From contig JAKSQD010000014.1 in the NCBI GenBank assembly GCA_024404315.1, forward strand, positions 1-38,511: a stretch of DNA of 38,511 nucleotides. The letters are read 5' to 3'. A program made the translations under genes and the position numbers. This DNA comes from Oscillospiraceae bacterium. GTDB taxonomy: Bacteria; Bacillota; Clostridia; Oscillospirales; Oscillospiraceae. Every line of letters begins with the position of its first letter. Position 1 is the stretch's first letter. Of this stretch, positions 7,804-16,163 are shown piece by piece. The notes under the pieces were generated by a model. That model was not told where the DNA came from, did no database searches, and saw nothing but the letters and a program-made list of their open reading frames with translations.

Positions 7804-8739
7804 ATGTTTGAAAAGGAACCGATTCGACCTCTCACCAGCATCGTGTCCTACCCTGAGCGTGGTGTCGGTGGCGACAACCGCTATCGTGGCAACTGCTCCC
7901 CGAAACTGATCGAAGACCTGATCCGCTTCTTCAAGCCCACTCAGATTTGCGATTATATGTGCGGCAGCGGCACCACCGGAGATGCGGCAGCGGCCATGAA
8001 CATCCAGAGCCGTATCTATGACCTGCACAGCGGCTTCGACATCCTGAATTGCGACATCCCTGAACGCTCTGAGTTCACTTTTTGGCACCCGCCCTACTGG
8101 GACATCATCAAATACTCGGATGTGATGTACAAGGCAGCGGATGTGAAGGAGCGTTACGGCTATGACCCTCGGCTCTTTGACCTCTCCCGAATCAGAGAGT
8201 GGGATGAGTTCGTGCGGGTCATGAATTACGCCATGATGAAGCAGTTTTGTGCTCTGGAAAAGGGCGGCAGGATGGCTGTGCTGATGGGCGACATCAAGAA
8301 GAAAGGCAAGCTGTTCAGTATGCTCTTTGAGCTGAACAAGCCGGGAACGGTAGAAAACGTCATTATCAAAGCCCAGCACAATTGCTTTTCCAGCCAGAAC
8401 CAGTACAGCGGGCGGTTTATCCCCATCGTTCATGAATATCTGCTCATCGTGCGGAAGGATGACCCCACGGTGTATCCCATTCTCTTTACGGAGCGTCATG
8501 ATGTGGACATTCGTGATATGCCCGGTGCAACGTGGCGTGACATCATCGCCGCCGTTATGGAGCAGGCAGGAAGTGCCCCTCTGACCCTGACGGAAATCTA
8601 CTCCCGAATCGAGCCTTATCGAAGGGCGAAGAAAACGCAGTTCTGGAAAGAGAAGGTGCGTCAGACCCTCCAGCTCAATCCTGCCAGCTTCCAGCACGTC
8701 CGTAAGGGCGTATGGCAGCTCAGGCAGCAAACTGCATAA
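7804..8739 (+). CDS. DNA methyltransferase-like protein (N4/N6 amino-methyltransferase fold)
   Basis: A 311-residue protein. The S-adenosylmethionine-binding motif I reads DYMCGSGTTGDAA (from residue 50), and motif IV reads FWHPPYWD with HPPYW at residues 95-99. A strand near GGRMAVLMGDIKKKGK fits the later part of the fold. It should methylate an exocyclic amino group of A or C in DNA. The first position of motif IV is usually D, N or S; here it is H, so activity needs care. No restriction endonuclease gene adjoins it, so it reads as a solitary methylase, plausibly protecting the element from host restriction or marking it. Start ATG 7804 with AAAGGAGGA upstream. It ends the operon, followed by a clear terminator. 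Confidence 0.75.
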   Translation: MFEKEPIRPLTSIVSYPERGVGGDNRYRGNCSPKLIEDLIRFFKPTQICDYMCGSGTTGDAAAAMNIQSRIYDLHSGFDILNCDIPERSEFTFWHPPYWDIIKYSDVMYKAADVKERYGYDPRLFDLSRIREWDEFVRVMNYAMMKQFCALEKGGRMAVLMGDIKKKGKLFSMLFELNKPGTVENVIIKAQHNCFSSQNQYSGRFIPIVHEYLLIVRKDDPTVYPILFTERHDVDIRDMPGATWRDIIAAVMEQAGSAPLTLTEIYSRIEPYRRAKKTQFWKEKVRQTLQLNPASFQHVRKGVWQLRQQTA

Positions 8740-8750
8740 CTTTTATCCCT

Positions 8751-8785
8751 AAGAGGATGCCGGTATCACACTGGTATCCTCTTTT
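8751..8785 (+). terminator. rho-independent terminator
   Basis: AAGAGGATGCC (8751-8761) pairs with GGTATCCTCTT (8773-8783), with one mismatch and an 11-base loop, and the sequence continues TTCTT. It separates the methyltransferase operon from the first pilus locus. Confidence 0.75.
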
Positions 8786-8818
8786 CTTATGCCATTTTTC
8801 AGAAATGAGGTGATTTCT

Positions 8819-8896
8819 ATGACCAAAATAATCCTCCCGATGTGCCGCTCTCCTCCCTGTGGCCCCTCAGTTCCTTCCAACCATCTATCTATGTGA
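8819..8896 (+). CDS. short upstream ORF (leader peptide candidate) of pilus locus 1
   Basis: A 25-codon ORF from ATG 8819 to TGA 8896, with ATGAGGTGA as ribosome site, ending 7 bases before the tip-adhesin start. It contains IILPMCRSPP. A second short ORF containing ILLPDIRASP lies before the other tip-adhesin gene (34802-34840). The similar peptide and position suggest a regulatory leader peptide or translational coupling. Its short length makes this tentative. Confidence 0.4.
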   Translation: MTKIILPMCRSPPCGPSVPSNHLSM

Positions 8897-8903
8897 GGTA
8901 ACA

Positions 8904-11900
8904 ATGAAAATGAATCTTTTTTACCGCAGAAGGACCCGTATGATGGCATTTCTGCTGGTTTGCGTGATGCTTTTCAGTTGTCTTGCTCCGCCCCTGTCCT
9001 ATGCCTCGGACTTCGGTGACGAGATCACGGAAAGTGCTGAAGCCGCCGAAGTGGTGGAGGTGGACGATGCTGCTGAAGAAGTGGAGGGTGACTTCACGGA
9101 GGAAGCAGAAGAAACCACGGAAGCCGAGAAAGAGGACGTTGCAGGCACCGAAACGGAGGACACCACCATCACTACCCAAAGCATGGGGTCTGAGGTCGGC
9201 ATCAGCTCTGACAAAGGCATTGAGCTGACCTACTCCGCAGACGGCGTGACCGTGTTCAATCGGGATGCTCTGAAGGACGGCGAAGTATGGGCGGATAAGT
9301 CCGTCGAAAAGACCAGTGCCACCGACAGCAGCTTTAATGAGACCCTCTCCATCTACGGAAAACGCTTTACCTATGAGAGCACCTATGAAACCGGCAACTA
9401 CGTTTTAGTTGTCGATACTACCCGCTCTCTGTACCTTGCCGACACCTCCGGCTCCTTTATTCAGTCCATCACCGCAGCAACCAACGCAATGGTGGCTGAC
9501 ATCTGCAAAAACCCCTTATCCAATGTCTCGGTCATCGGTTTCTCATGTGACCATTCCGACCGCAACAAATACACCCAGCGCAACAAAAACACCTACGCCA
9601 CCACCGTGCTTCTGGGCATGGGCAACTGGGCAAAGGTGCCGAATCCGCTGACCTGTTCTGTCTCTGCCTCAAGCGAGCTGGACTGGTACATCGGAGCCAC
9701 CACTGCGGCGACCAACTCCAAAATCGCCTCCACCGGCAAACGCTATATCAGCTATGGCACGTACACCCAAGCCGGCATCGCACATGCTGCCAACATTTTG
9801 GATCAGCAAACGGATAAATCCTCCCGTGCCGCCTATATGATCCTCATCACCGACGGCGTTCCCACTATGGGCACCACCTCTTGGACTTCTGCCTACACCA
9901 CCTCCGGTTCAACCACTGCTAATGTCTGGCGTTCTGAGCACGCCAATATTGTTGGCGAGGCGATGGGGGCTGTGCCGGAGGCAGCGGCTTTTGTCCCGAT
10001 GACTGCGGGTTACTGGAAGGTGCATCTGGCAAAATCCTACAAGCGTGTGGGCTTTTATTCCATCCTGCTTTCCAACGATGACTACGACTCAAGTGACGAG
10101 GCCCTTGCGAAATGGTCCTGTGGTGTGAGAAACGCCAACAGCTCCGGCAATAATGCAACCTATTCCATCACATCCACAAGCTCTACGAAGACCAATGGTT
10201 ATTATGGCACGATAACCACCGGCTGGCCCTCCAACCGTATCAACGGGACCTTCACCGGAAGCAAAACCGCTGACCTCAAGACTGCGGCTGCACGAACGAA
10301 GAAAAGTCTGGAGACCTACAAGGACTCCCTCAAGCTGTATAACTGGCAGCGAGTAGGAGCAAGCAGTGCAACTGTGTTTGACACCCCGATTATCGCCCAA
10401 TTTGCGGCAATCTCCAATGTATCCGGTGCATCCGCCAAAAGAACCATGATGGAACACGCTTATGCAAATCTGAAATACCATCTCACCGCAGCAACCTTCA
10501 ACACCACGGCACCCCCGCTGAAGGACGGCACCAACGTCACGTTCTCTACCACGACCGAGAAGGGCATGGTCGTTTCCACTGCCCCTAAAATCAGTTTTAG
10601 AGGAACTTCTTTTGATCCCGCTTCCACCAGCGGAACGACCTACACCTTTAACTCAACCTACACCTATAACGGTACATCTACTCCCGTTACCGGCACCGTT
10701 TCCGTCAAGGCGGGAACGAAGAACAACTCCGTCGTCACCGTGACCCTTCCTGCCAGCCTGGTCAACGCTGCGGCAATGGCAAACAGTGCCTATCCCACGA
10801 AGGTCAGCTTCGGTGTTGACCTCTACACCACCGATCACAGAGCTGTCTGTGATAAGTACGGCGAAACCGTGGTGACCTACACCAACGACTACACCGCAAG
10901 CAAGACCACCGCAGCCTATACCACCTCTTCCGATAACCCCTTCTACGCTTCCGTCGGCACCGCTACGGTGAAGAAGAGCAAGAACGCTACCGGCACTCTG
11001 GATTATGTGTCCAGTACCGCCAAGGGCAGATCCGGCTCCACCTCCACCGTGACGCTGGGCAACAACGGCAAGCTCACTCTGGAGAGAAAGGGAAGCTGTG
11101 TGGAGGTGCTGGTGTGGGAGGTCAATCAGGCGGATAAGACCACCATCCTCCCCGGTGTGCCTTACCACATTGAGGATGCCAATGGGAATGCGGTCAAGCT
11201 GGACGGCAAGTCCCTGTCCTACACCTCCACGGATAAGGTTATCACCATCTTTGGTCTGCCTGCGGGTCAGTATCGTGTGGTGGCGGATTCCGTTCCTGAA
11301 GGCTATGTCATGCCCAAGCCTCTGACCATTGAGGTAAAGGACACCACCCAGCTTCAGCACTATGACCTCTATGTTCCCACCATCCTCATCGACATCTGGG
11401 CTGTGGACAAGCAGACCGGCGAGAAGGTCAAGGGGGTCAAGGTCAACATTCTGGATAAAACCGGAAAGACGGTAGGTGAAAACATCCCTCTGGAGTATGT
11501 GGAGGAGTATTTCCACGCCGGTGATTACGTTATCTACACCGTCACCGTTCCCGATGAGTACGAGCTTCCCGCAGATGTGACCATGAAGGTCAAAGCCATT
11601 CGTGAGAAGCAGGATTTCATCATCCCCCTCATTAAGAAGGGCAGCATCACCGTCAAAAAGCTGGATGCAGACGGGGTGACTCCTCTCTCCGGCGTGACCT
11701 TCGAGCTGACGGACAGCACCGGCAAGCTGAAGGTGACCAAGACCACCGGAGCCGACGGCACCCTTCTCTTTGACAGCAAGGATGGGGTCTCCACCGGAAC
11801 CTATACCCTGACGGAGACCAAGACCACCGCCGGTCACAGCCTGCTTTCGGAGCCTGTCACCATTCAGATTCCTATGGTTATGACCGCTGAGGAAGTGAAG

Positions 11901-12113
11901 GCTCAGAAGGTGGATACCAGCAAGGGCAGCTTCAACGCTGACAAGAACCGCTGGTATTTCTACGACGTGACCTATGAGATCACCAACCACTCCAATTTCG
12001 TCCTTCCCATGACCGGTGGAAGCCCTGTTCTCATTTACGGCATCACCTTCACCGGTATTCTGGCACTTGCAGGTGCCGCCTATGTCCTCCTGACCCGTCG
12101 GAGAGGCTACTAA
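8904..12113 (+). CDS. VWA-domain pilus tip adhesin, LPMTG-anchored (locus 1)
   Basis: A 1069-residue secreted, sortase-anchored surface protein. The start at ATG 8904 follows GTGAGGTA and gives a proper signal peptide: basic MKMNLFYRRRTR, a hydrophobic core, and cleavage near SYASDF. An acidic spacer rich in Glu/Thr follows (residues about 35-90). The VWA domain has MIDAS residues DTTRS at 171-175 and LITDGVPT further on. The C-terminal third holds Cna_B/SpaA-like beta domains, with an E-box-like YTLTETKTT. The sorting signal is LPMTG (1034-1038), a hydrophobic stretch and RRRGY. This layout matches tip pilins such as RrgA, which bind host ligands. It precedes the backbone pilin and two sortases. 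It is clearly homologous to the protein at 34881-38360. Confidence 0.9.
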   Translation: MKMNLFYRRRTRMMAFLLVCVMLFSCLAPPLSYASDFGDEITESAEAAEVVEVDDAAEEVEGDFTEEAEETTEAEKEDVAGTETEDTTITTQSMGSEVGISSDKGIELTYSADGVTVFNRDALKDGEVWADKSVEKTSATDSSFNETLSIYGKRFTYESTYETGNYVLVVDTTRSLYLADTSGSFIQSITAATNAMVADICKNPLSNVSVIGFSCDHSDRNKYTQRNKNTYATTVLLGMGNWAKVPNPLTCSVSASSELDWYIGATTAATNSKIASTGKRYISYGTYTQAGIAHAANILDQQTDKSSRAAYMILITDGVPTMGTTSWTSAYTTSGSTTANVWRSEHANIVGEAMGAVPEAAAFVPMTAGYWKVHLAKSYKRVGFYSILLSNDDYDSSDEALAKWSCGVRNANSSGNNATYSITSTSSTKTNGYYGTITTGWPSNRINGTFTGSKTADLKTAAARTKKSLETYKDSLKLYNWQRVGASSATVFDTPIIAQFAAISNVSGASAKRTMMEHAYANLKYHLTAATFNTTAPPLKDGTNVTFSTTTEKGMVVSTAPKISFRGTSFDPASTSGTTYTFNSTYTYNGTSTPVTGTVSVKAGTKNNSVVTVTLPASLVNAAAMANSAYPTKVSFGVDLYTTDHRAVCDKYGETVVTYTNDYTASKTTAAYTTSSDNPFYASVGTATVKKSKNATGTLDYVSSTAKGRSGSTSTVTLGNNGKLTLERKGSCVEVLVWEVNQADKTTILPGVPYHIEDANGNAVKLDGKSLSYTSTDKVITIFGLPAGQYRVVADSVPEGYVMPKPLTIEVKDTTQLQHYDLYVPTILIDIWAVDKQTGEKVKGVKVNILDKTGKTVGENIPLEYVEEYFHAGDYVIYTVTVPDEYELPADVTMKVKAIREKQDFIIPLIKKGSITVKKLDADGVTPLSGVTFELTDSTGKLKVTKTTGADGTLLFDSKDGVSTGTYTLTETKTTAGHSLLSEPVTIQIPMVMTAEEVKAQKVDTSKGSFNADKNRWYFYDVTYEITNHSNFVLPMTGGSPVLIYGITFTGILALAGAAYVLLTRRRGY

Positions 12114-12206
12114 ACCGTTTCATCCGCCGGTGTGGGAGTGTACATACCGCATCAGCGATGAATATATCCCTATTTTTCCTTCTTATTTGAAAGTGAGGTA
12201 CAATTT

Positions 12207-14033
12207 ATGCGAAAAATCAATCTTGTGACCCGTATCGGTACGGCAGTCAGTGCAGGTGCGCTGGCAGCAGGTATGCTGTGCGGCCCCGTTCTGGCAGCAT
12301 CCAACGATGTCATCGACATGAACCAGACCGTTGGCTGGACCATCTACAAGTACGACCTGACCGCCGCAACCAAGGCAGGCATCGACGTTTCCAAGTTCGA
12401 GACCACCGGCGAACGTAACGAGGCGGCTGAGACCCAGCTTGCCAACTACGCCATTCAGGGCGTGGAGTTCTCCTACTACTACGCCGGTGATGTTGCCACC
12501 TACAGCTCCGGCGGTCACACCCAGCTGGCCTACGTCCCCGATGCGGCTATGTCCACCATGCTGGGGATGCAGGAAAAGGATGCCGTCACCGTCCAGAGCG
12601 GTAAGGCGGGCTACGCTCCCGATGATCTGGCAAAGGCTCTCTCCGGTGTGGTTTCCGATGAGGTCTCCGGCAAGAACAAGATCGAGCAGTGGTGTGCTGC
12701 AAACAAGGCTACCGCTATGGCGGAGACCGATGCCAACGGCATGACCACTGTTTCCGGTCTCAAGCCCGGTCTGTACTTCGTCACCGAGACCAAGACCCCT
12801 CAGAACATTTTCTCTACCACCCTGCCTTTCTTTGTCCCGGCCCCTATGACTGATGTGACCGGCGACCGCTGGATGCCCCATATCTCCCTCTATCCCAAGA
12901 ACGAGTCTGACGAGTGCGAGCTGGACAAGCTGGTTTCCGAGCATGGCGTGTTCGAGGATGGCACCACCGCTTCCGAGGGCGATGTTCTGGACTACCGTAT
13001 CGTCACCAAGGTCAGCAAGATCACCAGCGGCGTGACCCACTTCACCAAGTTCGACATCCGTGACCGCATGGGCAATGGTCTGACCTACAACAAGGACGTG
13101 ACCATCTCCATCTACGACAGCGAGAACGATGCCAGAAACGGCACCGGCACCCCTGCTGCGACCTGGACTCCTGCCATGTTCAGTGCTACCTATGAGAACA
13201 CCTCCTCCGGCTCTTCCATGACCATCGTGCCCACCGCAGACGGCTTCAAGGAGCTGAACAGCAAGTGCAGCGAGAAGTATCTGGTTGCATCCTACTCCGT
13301 CACCGTCAACAGCAATGACAACACCGTTCTGGGCGACAGCGGCAACGACAACGATGTTACCCTGACCTACAGCCGCAGCAACACCGCTTACTCTGAGACT
13401 CTGGAGGACAAGGCCCGTGTTACCACCTACGGCATTGACCTGAAGAAGACCTTCTCTGACGGCAAGGGCGATGCAAGCAAGGTTCAGTTCGTCCTCCGCA
13501 ACACCACCGACAACTATTTCCTCACCGCAACCGGCTCCAACGGTGTGTACTACGTCACCGGTCAGGCTAAGGAGGAGAGCGGTGCCACCGCATTCTCTCC
13601 CGCTGCCAACGGCACTCTTCAGATCAACGGCATGGAGGCTGACACTTACGAGATGACCGAGATCAAGACCGACTCCGGCTACACTCTGCTGGCTCAGCCC
13701 ATGACCATCCAGATCACCGCAACCGACACCACCATCGTTCCCTCCACCGCAAACGTCACCGGCTTCGGAAAAACTCAGGCTCAGGTCGGCGTGACCCTTA
13801 ACCATTCCGCATCCGCAACCGTGGACAGCACTGATACCCGTATGCTGGCTGACGACGAGTCCAACAACGCTCGTGTTGAGATGGCCGTCAACAACACCCG
13901 CAACCTGCTGGTTGATCTGCCCAAGACCGGCGGCATCGGCACCGTGATGTTCACCGTTCTGGGTGTCTGCGGCACCGCTGCCGGTGCAGTCGTCCTCGCA
14001 AAGTCCAAGCGTAACGACAAGAAGGCAGCATAA
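12207..14033 (+). CDS. major (backbone) pilin, SpaA type, LPKTG-anchored (locus 1)
   Basis: A 608-residue secreted pilus subunit. The signal peptide (MRKINLVTRIGTAVSAG..., cleavage near VLAASN) is followed by the mature start ASNDVIDM. A pilin motif YPKN lies at residues 229-232, where K231 would be the lysine that class C sortase joins to the next subunit. An E-box (YFVTETKTP, E194) precedes it, and a second E-box-like MTEIKTDSGY occurs near the C-terminus; both point to isopeptide-bonded beta domains. The sorting signal is LPKTG (571-575), hydrophobic helix, KSKRNDKKAA. GTGAGGTA is the ribosome site. Strong, biased codon use (many GGC, ACC, AAC, AAG) suggests high expression. It sits between the tip adhesin and the sortases. 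A second pilin with the near-identical mature start ASNDIIDM begins at 38397. Confidence 0.92.
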   Translation: MRKINLVTRIGTAVSAGALAAGMLCGPVLAASNDVIDMNQTVGWTIYKYDLTAATKAGIDVSKFETTGERNEAAETQLANYAIQGVEFSYYYAGDVATYSSGGHTQLAYVPDAAMSTMLGMQEKDAVTVQSGKAGYAPDDLAKALSGVVSDEVSGKNKIEQWCAANKATAMAETDANGMTTVSGLKPGLYFVTETKTPQNIFSTTLPFFVPAPMTDVTGDRWMPHISLYPKNESDECELDKLVSEHGVFEDGTTASEGDVLDYRIVTKVSKITSGVTHFTKFDIRDRMGNGLTYNKDVTISIYDSENDARNGTGTPAATWTPAMFSATYENTSSGSSMTIVPTADGFKELNSKCSEKYLVASYSVTVNSNDNTVLGDSGNDNDVTLTYSRSNTAYSETLEDKARVTTYGIDLKKTFSDGKGDASKVQFVLRNTTDNYFLTATGSNGVYYVTGQAKEESGATAFSPAANGTLQINGMEADTYEMTEIKTDSGYTLLAQPMTIQITATDTTIVPSTANVTGFGKTQAQVGVTLNHSASATVDSTDTRMLADDESNNARVEMAVNNTRNLLVDLPKTGGIGTVMFTVLGVCGTAAGAVVLAKSKRNDKKAA

Positions 14034-14066
14034 TTTGCCCTAAACCATATCCAAAATAAACCCTTT

Positions 14067-14094
14067 GGGGGCAGTGGATTCGTCTGCTGTCCCC
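14067..14094 (+). terminator. hairpin between backbone pilin and sortase
   Basis: GGGGGCAGTGG (14067-14077) pairs along its full length with TCTGCTGTCCCC, counting several G-T pairs, around loop ATTCGT; ATTTTC follows. It lies 34 bases after the pilin stop and 7 bases before the sortase start. It is likely to terminate part of the transcripts, giving much pilin and little sortase. Confidence 0.55.
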
Positions 14095-14101
14095 ATTTTC
14101 A

Positions 14102-14977
14102 ATGAAAGCAATGCGACGCAATCGTTTTTCCATGATTCTGGCGGTTCTGATGATCGCTGCCAGCCTGCTGACCCTCCTGTATCCGATGGTGAGCAACACC
14201 CTCTATGAGCATAGGGCGGAGTCCCTGATTGAAACCTTTCAGATGGATACGCAGTCTGCTCAGGAGCAGGAGCTTTCTGCCATGCGGAAGGACGCTGAGG
14301 CATATAATCATCGTCTGCGGACAGAGCGGGTGGTCTTTGATGACCCCTTCGGGATAAAGGAGCACGGCGACCTGTCAGAGCAGTACCGTGAGGCACTCAA
14401 CATCAGCGAGACCGGAATCATGGCTTTTATTACCGTTCCGAAAATCAACATCCACCTGCCCATCTACCACGGAACCGACCCCAAAACACTGGAAACCGGT
14501 GTGGGGCATCTGGAGGGGACTTCGCTTCCCATCGGCGGCGAAAGCACCCACGCCGTCCTGTCTGCCCATACCGGACTCAACAGGGCGAAGCTGTTCACCG
14601 ACCTCACCGCTTTAGAGGAAGGAGACTGCTTTTTCATTCAGGTTTTAGGCGAGACACTTGCTTATAAGGTGGATCAGATCACTATTGTGGAACCCAGCGA
14701 TTCGGAGAATCTGCATATCATCAACGGCGAGGATCACATCACCCTGCTCACCTGTACGCCCTACGGCATCAACTCCCACAGACTGCTGGTGCGAGGTGTC
14801 AGAACCGAGATAGAGGAGCTGCCGCCGGAGGATGTGGAGCCGGAGGTGGTCGTGACGGAATCCCAATGGGCGAGAGAATATGAGAGAGCACTGGTGATTG
14901 GCATCAGCATGGTGTCAGAAATTGCTCTGCTTGTACTTTTGACGCAGAAATGGAGGAAATGGCGTGAGAATCGTTAA
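14102..14977 (+). CDS. class C (pilus-polymerising) sortase
   Basis: A 291-residue membrane cysteine transpeptidase that should link pilin subunits through the YPKN lysine. Catalytic residues are visible: H156 in LSAHTGL, C218 in LLTCTPYG and R227 in NSHRLLVRG, the exact class C signature. There is an N-terminal membrane segment (residues about 10-30) and a second one near the C-terminus (ALVIGISMVSEIALLVLL), also typical of class C. The ATG at 14102 has no evident ribosome site and lies right after a hairpin, so translation may be low or the true start may be the ATG at 14111. It overlaps the next sortase by 14 bases. Confidence 0.9.
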   Translation: MKAMRRNRFSMILAVLMIAASLLTLLYPMVSNTLYEHRAESLIETFQMDTQSAQEQELSAMRKDAEAYNHRLRTERVVFDDPFGIKEHGDLSEQYREALNISETGIMAFITVPKINIHLPIYHGTDPKTLETGVGHLEGTSLPIGGESTHAVLSAHTGLNRAKLFTDLTALEEGDCFFIQVLGETLAYKVDQITIVEPSDSENLHIINGEDHITLLTCTPYGINSHRLLVRGVRTEIEELPPEDVEPEVVVTESQWAREYERALVIGISMVSEIALLVLLTQKWRKWRENR

Positions 14978-15848
14978 AAAGCTGCTTGGCTGTATGCTCC
15001 TGCTGGCAGGGCTGGGGGTATTTCTGGCACCCGATATAGGCTCCTACCTGTTTGATAAGGCAAATCAGGAGATTATCACAGAGTTTCAGCAGCAGACGGA
15101 GGATATTGTCCTCAGTCATCAGCAGGAGGAGGAAGCCAGTCCATACGACCTCCTTTATTATCAGATGCAGGCATATAATGAGAGGATTTTCCTTGAAAAG
15201 CAGGAAAACATTCGGGACGCATGGTCATTTACCCAGAATCCCTTCCAGATCAAGCTGGAGGATGACCTCATCGGCTATGTGGAGATACCGGCGATGGAGG
15301 TATCCGTGCCGCTCTATGTTGGAGCGACAGAGGAAAACATGGCACGAGGAGCAGCAGTCCTTGGAGAAACGAGCCTCCCCATTGGCGGGAGCAACACGAA
15401 TTGTGTGGTAGCGGGGCATCGTGGCTACAACGGCATCCCTTATTTTCGGGAGATTGAGAAGCTCGGTCTGGGAGATGAGGTAATCGTGACCAACCCGTGG
15501 GAGCAACTGACCTATGAAGTCACGGAGATTAAGGTGATCGAGCCGAATGAACTGGATGCGGTGCTGATTCAGGAGGGAAAGGATATGTTGACGCTGGTGA
15601 CTTGCCATCCCTATCGAGGTCACGCACGGTATCGGTATCTGGTGTACTGCACCCGAAAGTCAGTTGAGACGAAGGAGCAGACAGCGGAGGTGGAAGCTGT
15701 CTCCCAAACTGAGCCGGAGCAGGAAACTGAGATTCATCCCCAAACTGACTTTGAATCCTCTGAGCCGGGGATAAAGCGAGAGAGGATTCTGAGGCTCTGC
15801 GGGGCGGTAGTGATTGTGGGGATGATTGTTATATTGGTGGTGATTTAA
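14964..15848 (+). CDS. second sortase of pilus locus 1
   Basis: A 294-residue sortase with N-terminal (residues about 5-25) and C-terminal (CGAVVIVGMIVILVVI) membrane segments. Catalytic residues: H152 in VAGHRGYN, C214 in LVTCHPYRGHARYRY and probably R222. The region after the cysteine differs from the TCTPYGxNxHR signature of its neighbour and resembles sortases with TCHPY...RY, so it may have another substrate, for instance attaching the tip protein or anchoring the finished pilus to the wall. Start GTG 14964 with TGGAGGAAA upstream, inside the end of the first sortase. A Glu/Thr/Gln-rich segment (residues about 235-270) separates catalytic domain and C-terminal helix. Confidence 0.85.
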   Translation: MRIVKKLLGCMLLLAGLGVFLAPDIGSYLFDKANQEIITEFQQQTEDIVLSHQQEEEASPYDLLYYQMQAYNERIFLEKQENIRDAWSFTQNPFQIKLEDDLIGYVEIPAMEVSVPLYVGATEENMARGAAVLGETSLPIGGSNTNCVVAGHRGYNGIPYFREIEKLGLGDEVIVTNPWEQLTYEVTEIKVIEPNELDAVLIQEGKDMLTLVTCHPYRGHARYRYLVYCTRKSVETKEQTAEVEAVSQTEPEQETEIHPQTDFESSEPGIKRERILRLCGAVVIVGMIVILVVI

Positions 15849-16163
15849 CGGAAAAGATTGATTTTTGCTCATCGTATGATAAAATGATGCTATAAGATTG
15901 AAGCGATAAATTAGAATTTGTAGGAGATATATCTTTTCTAACGGATAATAAAAAATATGAAAACATTGATTATTTTTTCATTTCACGATTTGGAGATGTA
16001 AAAACGACTTTTCTCCTTTTTGATAGGATACGAACTCCGGTATAGCCACATATAGGAATATAAATAGTAAGCAGGTAGCACACTTTTTTTTTGACCTTTG
16101 CTTTTCTTTACCGTAGCTTAACCCTCTATATGCTACAATGCAAAAAAGAAAGGAGGATATACA
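15849..16163 (+). other. AT-rich gap before the ABC transporter
   Basis: Base composition drops sharply here. A possible promoter is TTGATT (15858-15863), 16 bases, TAAAAT (15880-15885). A start-less open stretch at 15902-16045 reads like a protein tail (contains DYFFISRFGDVKTTFLLF) and may be a gene remnant. TACAAT at 16134-16139 is a possible -10 for the transporter operon, with no convincing -35. AAAGGAGG just before 16164 is the permease ribosome site. Confidence 0.35.

Noticed and set aside
10653-13805. Two long - strand frames opposite tip adhesin and backbone pilin
   Set aside because: Codon-bias shadows of ACC/GGC-rich pilin genes; the + strand has signal peptides and sorting signals.
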